Assembly (NCBI GenBank): GCA_040216885.1
Contig: JAVJOG010000025.1
Location: forward strand, 46,274-110,273
DNA length: 64,000 bases
DNA from: Parvibaculum sp040216885
GTDB taxonomy: Bacteria; Pseudomonadota; Alphaproteobacteria; Parvibaculales; Parvibaculaceae
Direction: 5' to 3'
The notes beneath the pieces were generated by a model that had not been told where the DNA came from, made no database searches, and saw nothing but the letters and a program-made list of their open reading frames with translations. Shown piece after piece: positions 59,914 to 64,000 of this stretch. A program made the position numbers and the translations under genes. Position 1 is the stretch's first letter. Every line of letters begins with the position of its first letter.

Positions 59914-59975
59914 CACACCGGCGCGCGGCCCTTCCGGTTGCGCGTCAATCGTCACATCAGCTTCAGGAGAGTCTT

Positions 59976-61532
59976 ATGGTTCGCTTACCCAAAGCGTCCG
60001 CGATTGCCGTGCTTGTGGCGGTCGTGGCGGCCGCCGGCATATGGAGCGTCGCCGGCGCGCAGTCTCAAGCTTATAAATTCGAGGCCGTGTCGGATGAAAT
60101 ATCTGTCGGCGAGGGCGTTCGGATCGAGGTCCGGTTGCTCGATCCCGACGGAAAGCCGGTGCCGTCGGAAAACGTCGACATTGTCTCGACGCGGCTCGAT
60201 ATGGGTCCCGACGGCATGGCGATGATGGATACGCCGCTCACGCCACTCCCCGCCGACAGCGCGGATGTCCTGGCCTTCGAAACGAAGATCGCGATGGCTG
60301 GCCGCTGGGCCCTCACGATCGAAGCGGAAGTCGACGGTGTTCCTACGCCCGTCAAGGGCGTGGTCATCTACACGGCCGTCGAGAAAAAAGCCGATGCAGC
60401 CCCTGCCGCGCCAGCGGCAGGGGACCGAAAGATACGTTACTACCGCAACCCGATGGGCCTGCCCGACATATCGCCGGTGCCGAAGAAAGACTCGATGGGA
60501 ATGGACTACATTCCCGTTTACGAGGACGAACTGGCAGGCACGGCCGGAACAGTCCGCGTCAGCGTCGAAAAAATGCAGCGCGCCGGTGTCAGGACGGTGC
60601 CGGTCGAGCGCCGCGACCTCGTCCGCACGATCCGGGGTGCGGGCACCGTGATGGCGGATGAAGCCCGCGTCGCGCTGGTGACGGCACGCTTCGACGGTTT
60701 CGTCGAACGTCTCGATGTCCGCACGACTGGCGGCACGGTGACGGCCGGCGAGCCGCTGCTGGAGGCTTGGATTGAAAGCGACGAACTGTTGCGCAAGCAA
60801 GCCGACTATCTTTCGGCACTGGCGCGCGGCGGCCGCGATGTCGAACGCGCCGCGCAAAACCTCCGCCTCTTCGGCATTTCCAACGCCGTCATCGCTGAAA
60901 TGGCGCGCACGCGCGCGCCGGCGCGGGTGGTAGCCTTCGAGGCGCCGCTCGGCGGCACCGTCATCGAAAAGCCTTCGCTCGACGGCATGCGTTTTTCGGC
61001 CGGCGACACGCTCTTCCGGATCGCCGATCTGTCGGCGCTCTGGGTGATGGCCGAGATCGCCGAACAGGACCTTGCGCTTGTCAGGTCCGGCCAGAGCGCG
61101 CAATTGTCGATGCCGGCCATGCCCGGCGAAAGGCGCGAGGCGATTGTCGATTTCGTCTATCCCGACCTCGATATGGCGACCCGCTCGGGCCGGGTCCGGC
61201 TCGTCGTACCCAACGCGGACGGGCGCCTCAAGCTCGGCCATTTCGTGCGCGTCGAGATCGCCGCGCCGGTCGGCGACGAACCGGCACTAGCGGTACCGGC
61301 TGCTTCGGTCATCGACGACGGCGCGCGCCAGATCGTCTTCGTCGCGCGCGGCGACGGACTTTTCCAACCGCGTGACGTTCACCTCGGCGCCCGCGCCGGC
61401 GCCGATGTCGAGATCAGGGAGGGGCTTGCCGCCGGCGAGGCGGTCGTCACCTCCGGTATCTTCCTGATCGATGCCGGGAGCACTCTGCAGACCGCGCTTT
61501 CGGCCTTCACCGCCGAACCGGCGGCGCCATGA
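59976..61532 (+). CDS. cusB: Cu/Ag efflux periplasmic adaptor (CusB-like)
   Basis: 518 residues from ATG 59976 with CAGGAGAG upstream. Signal segment at residues 8-28; an N-terminal Ig-like (FixH/YtkA-type) domain about 30-130; a metal-binding motif YYRNPMGLPDISPVPKKDSM, which corresponds to the YxCPMHP-type segment; then the fusion-protein core (GFVERLDVRTTGGTV, EAPLGGTVIEKPSLDGM). The role is adaptor and possible metal donor for the CusA pump. Stop overlaps the cusA start (ATGA). No cusC was found in the window. Confidence 0.88.
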   Translation: MVRLPKASAIAVLVAVVAAAGIWSVAGAQSQAYKFEAVSDEISVGEGVRIEVRLLDPDGKPVPSENVDIVSTRLDMGPDGMAMMDTPLTPLPADSADVLAFETKIAMAGRWALTIEAEVDGVPTPVKGVVIYTAVEKKADAAPAAPAAGDRKIRYYRNPMGLPDISPVPKKDSMGMDYIPVYEDELAGTAGTVRVSVEKMQRAGVRTVPVERRDLVRTIRGAGTVMADEARVALVTARFDGFVERLDVRTTGGTVTAGEPLLEAWIESDELLRKQADYLSALARGGRDVERAAQNLRLFGISNAVIAEMARTRAPARVVAFEAPLGGTVIEKPSLDGMRFSAGDTLFRIADLSALWVMAEIAEQDLALVRSGQSAQLSMPAMPGERREAIVDFVYPDLDMATRSGRVRLVVPNADGRLKLGHFVRVEIAAPVGDEPALAVPAASVIDDGARQIVFVARGDGLFQPRDVHLGARAGADVEIREGLAAGEAVVTSGIFLIDAGSTLQTALSAFTAEPAAP

Positions 61533-64000
61533 TCGCGGGGGTCATCGGCTGGTCGGCGCGCAACGCCGTTCTGGTGCTGATCGGCACGCTCTTTGCAATC
61601 GTCGCCGGCGTCTATTCGATCGCGCGCATTCCGCTCGACGCGATACCGGACCTGTCGGACACGCAGGTCATTATCGTCACCGACTATCCCGGCCAGGCGC
61701 CGCAGGTTGTCGAGGACCAGGTGACCTTTCCGCTTGCGACCGCGATGCTCAACGTGCCGCGCGCCCGCGTCGTGCGCGGCTTTTCCTTCTTCGGCGTTTC
61801 CTTCGTCTATGTCGTCTTCGAGGACGGCGCCGATCTCTACTGGGCGCGAAGCCGCGTTCTCGAATATCTGAGCGCGGCGGCCGAACGCCTGCCCGACGGC
61901 GTGACGCCGTCGCTCGGGCCGGACGCGACCGGCGTCGGCTGGGTCTATCAATATGCGTTGAAATCCTCGGAGCTGAACCTCGCCGAGCTCCGCTCGCTGC
62001 AGGACTGGCAGGTCCGCTTCGCCGTCTCGCGCGCCGAAGGCGTTGCCGAGGTCGCAACGGTGGGCGGCTTCGTCCGGCAATATGCGATCATCGTCGATCC
62101 GCTCCTGCTGAAAAGCACGGGGCTCTCGCTTGCCGATATCGCCGGTGCGGTGCGCGCCAGCAACATGGATGTCGGTGGCCGCACCATCGAACTTGCCGAA
62201 ACCGAATTCATGATCCGCGGCCGCGGTTATCTCGCCGGCATCGAGGATATCGAGAAGATCGTGCTCCGCGCCGAAGGTGGCACGCCGTTGCTCTTGCGCG
62301 ACGTGGCGCGGGTCGAACTCGCGCCCGACGAGCGGCGCGGCGTCGCTGAAATGGGCGGCGAGGGCGAGGTGGTCTCCGGCATCGCCCTGCAGCGCCACGG
62401 CGCCAACGCGCTCGAGGTCCTTGAAAACGTCAAGCGGGAACTGGCGGCCGTCGCACCCAGCCTGCCCGGCAATACCGAAATCGTCGAGGTCTACGACCGC
62501 TCCGAGCTCATTCGCCGCGCCATCGACACGCTGGTGCGCACGCTTGTCGAGGAAAGCATCGTCGTGGCGCTGGTCTGCTTCCTCTTTCTCTGGCATGCGC
62601 GCAGCGCCCTTGTCGCCATTGTCACGTTGCCGGTCGGCATTCTGATGGCGCTTGCCGCGACCCATGCGCTCGGCATCCCCTCCAACATCATGAGCCTCGG
62701 CGGCATCGCGATTGCGATCGGCGCCATGGTCGATGCGGCGATCGTGATGATCGAAAACGCCCACAAGCGGCTCGAGCATGCGCCGCCCGGTGCCTCGCGC
62801 AGCGCTGTCGTCATCGAGGCGGCGCAGGAGGTGGGCCCGGCCCTCTTTTTCAGTCTACTGATCATCACCGTCTCCTTCCTGCCGATCTTCACGCTGGAGG
62901 CGCAGGAAGGCCGGCTCTTCAAGCCGCTCGCCGCGACCAAGACCTTCGCGATGGCGGCTGCCGCCTTTCTCTCGGTCACGCTGGTGCCGGTGCTGATGAC
63001 GCTCTTCATTCGCGGCCGGATCGTGCCGGAGGCCCGGAACCCGCTCAACAAGGCGTTGATCTGGCTCTACCGGCCGGTGATCGCGTTGGTGCTGCGCGCC
63101 CGGGGTGTCACCATCCTCGCGGCCGTCGTCGTGCTCGCCGTCACGGTGGTTCCGCTCAACCGGATTGGCTCGGAATTCATGCCGAACCTCAACGAGGGCA
63201 CGGTCCTCTACATGCCGACCACGCTGCCGGGCCTTTCGGTGACCAAGGCGGCCGAGTTGCTGCAGACGCAGAACCGGATTATCGCCGGCTTTCCCGAGGT
63301 CGCCTCGGTATGGGGCAAGGCGGGCCGCGTCGACAGCGCGACCGATCCCGCCCCGATGGAAATGTTCGAGACCATCATCAATCTGAAACCCGAGCGCGAC
63401 TGGCGGCGGGGGATGAATCTCGACAAGCTGATTGCCGAAATGGACACCGCGCTCCAGTTTCCAGGCGTCTCCAATGCCTGGACGATGCCCATCAAGGCCC
63501 GCATCGACATGCTCTCGACCGGCATCCGTACGCCGGTCGGCGTCAAGATCTTCGGCCCCGATCTCGTCGAGCTCGAGCGGATCGCCCGCGAGATCGAAGC
63601 CGCCTTGCGCGCCGTTCCCGGCACCTCGTCGGCCTATGCCGAGCGCGTCAATGGCGGCTATTTTCTCGACATCAAGCCTGATCGCGACCGCATCGCCCGG
63701 CACGGCCTCTCGATGGAGACGGTGCAGGAGACGATCGCGATGGCGCTCGGCGCGAAAGCCCTCACCACCACGGTCGAGGGGCGCGAGCGCTACGATGTGG
63801 TGCTGCGCTATCCGCAGGCCTCCCGCGCCGATCCGGACGCGATCGCGCGCGAGGTCCTCGTCACGACGCCCGCAGGCGCCGCTATTCCGCTCGGCGAGAT
63901 CGCCGACATCGCGCGGGCGCGTGGCCCCACCATGGTGCGCACCGAAAGCGGCCAGCCGGTCGTCTATGTCTTTGTCGATATCCGCGACCGCGATCTCGGC
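61529..64000 (+). CDS. cusA: Cu/Ag RND efflux pump (CusA-like), 3' end outside window
   Basis: 824 codons are visible from ATG 61529 and the frame is still open at base 64000. N-terminal ARIPLDAIPDLSDTQVIIVT and the proton-relay helix IAIGAMVDAAIVMIENAHK carry the D-A-A form seen in monovalent Cu/Ag pumps, in contrast to the D-G-A form of the CzcA-like pump at 51-54 kb. It transports Cu(I)/Ag(I) from periplasm or inner membrane outward with CusB. About 20% of the protein is missing at the C-terminus. Confidence 0.92.
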   Translation, partial: MIAGVIGWSARNAVLVLIGTLFAIVAGVYSIARIPLDAIPDLSDTQVIIVTDYPGQAPQVVEDQVTFPLATAMLNVPRARVVRGFSFFGVSFVYVVFEDGADLYWARSRVLEYLSAAAERLPDGVTPSLGPDATGVGWVYQYALKSSELNLAELRSLQDWQVRFAVSRAEGVAEVATVGGFVRQYAIIVDPLLLKSTGLSLADIAGAVRASNMDVGGRTIELAETEFMIRGRGYLAGIEDIEKIVLRAEGGTPLLLRDVARVELAPDERRGVAEMGGEGEVVSGIALQRHGANALEVLENVKRELAAVAPSLPGNTEIVEVYDRSELIRRAIDTLVRTLVEESIVVALVCFLFLWHARSALVAIVTLPVGILMALAATHALGIPSNIMSLGGIAIAIGAMVDAAIVMIENAHKRLEHAPPGASRSAVVIEAAQEVGPALFFSLLIITVSFLPIFTLEAQEGRLFKPLAATKTFAMAAAAFLSVTLVPVLMTLFIRGRIVPEARNPLNKALIWLYRPVIALVLRARGVTILAAVVVLAVTVVPLNRIGSEFMPNLNEGTVLYMPTTLPGLSVTKAAELLQTQNRIIAGFPEVASVWGKAGRVDSATDPAPMEMFETIINLKPERDWRRGMNLDKLIAEMDTALQFPGVSNAWTMPIKARIDMLSTGIRTPVGVKIFGPDLVELERIAREIEAALRAVPGTSSAYAERVNGGYFLDIKPDRDRIARHGLSMETVQETIAMALGAKALTTTVEGRERYDVVLRYPQASRADPDAIAREVLVTTPAGAAIPLGEIADIARARGPTMVRTESGQPVVYVFVDIRDRDLG

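Overview
The window is a G+C-rich chromosome segment from an alphaproteobacterium. A Hyphomicrobiales/Parvibaculum-like host is my inference from codon use, the trehalose/GH15/glucokinase gene order and the tRNA; it is not proven. A large mosaic island sits between chromosomal housekeeping genes and two heavy-metal efflux clusters.

1-9.9 kb, chromosome: the 3' end of a flavin disulfide oxidoreductase, a sensor histidine kinase, an overlapping otsB / GH15 glucoamylase-like / otsA / glk run (trehalose and glucose metabolism), a convergent gamma-glutamyltranspeptidase, a P1-family peptidase and tRNA-Arg(ACG).

9.9-48.3 kb, integrative island. The G+C-rich backbone is spread along it: two HerA/TraG-type DNA-pumping ATPases near opposite ends, a ParB-like protein, a large serine recombinase with a small partner, a primase-type ATPase, an XRE regulator, a RuvC-like protein, a DUF3768 protein, an AlpA regulator and a replication-relaxation protein. 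No mating-pair genes and no obvious relaxase are visible. Three backbone promoter regions share a 16-17 bp motif. The cargo is A+T-richer and mostly defence-like: a Fic pair; a TerB-N / BrxD-like ATPase / BrxHI-like helicase triad; two small orphan genes lying between copies of the recombinase 3' end; a 5.5 kb segment bounded by inverted 25-bp sites with a FimB-sized tyrosine recombinase and genes for a PurZ-like adenylosuccinate synthetase, a P-loop kinase, a NUDIX hydrolase, an aberrant cytochrome P450 and an unknown protein; a HEPN-like gene; a complete type III CBASS (CD-NTase, HORMA, TRIP13-like, SAVED effector); a ribbon-helix-helix / GNAT / XRE / ImmA operon divergent from CBASS; a DUF2235 hydrolase; and a TIGR04141/DUF6119-like protein.

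48.4-57.2 kb: one long minus-strand operon for divalent metal (Ni/Co/Zn-type) efflux: a His-rich secreted protein, CzcC-, CzcB- and CzcA-like proteins, an MFS exporter with a His-rich tail, a YqaA-like protein and a NicO-type permease. 57.2-64 kb: relic sequence including a frameshifted cytochrome c fragment, then a copper/silver module: a DUF305 membrane protein, a Cys/His-rich secreted protein, CusB, and CusA running off the window.

The strongest candidates for something undescribed are the PurZ-like nucleotide cluster inside a possibly invertible element, the serine-recombinase cassette arrangement near 20-21 kb, and the TerB/BrxD/BrxHI triad.
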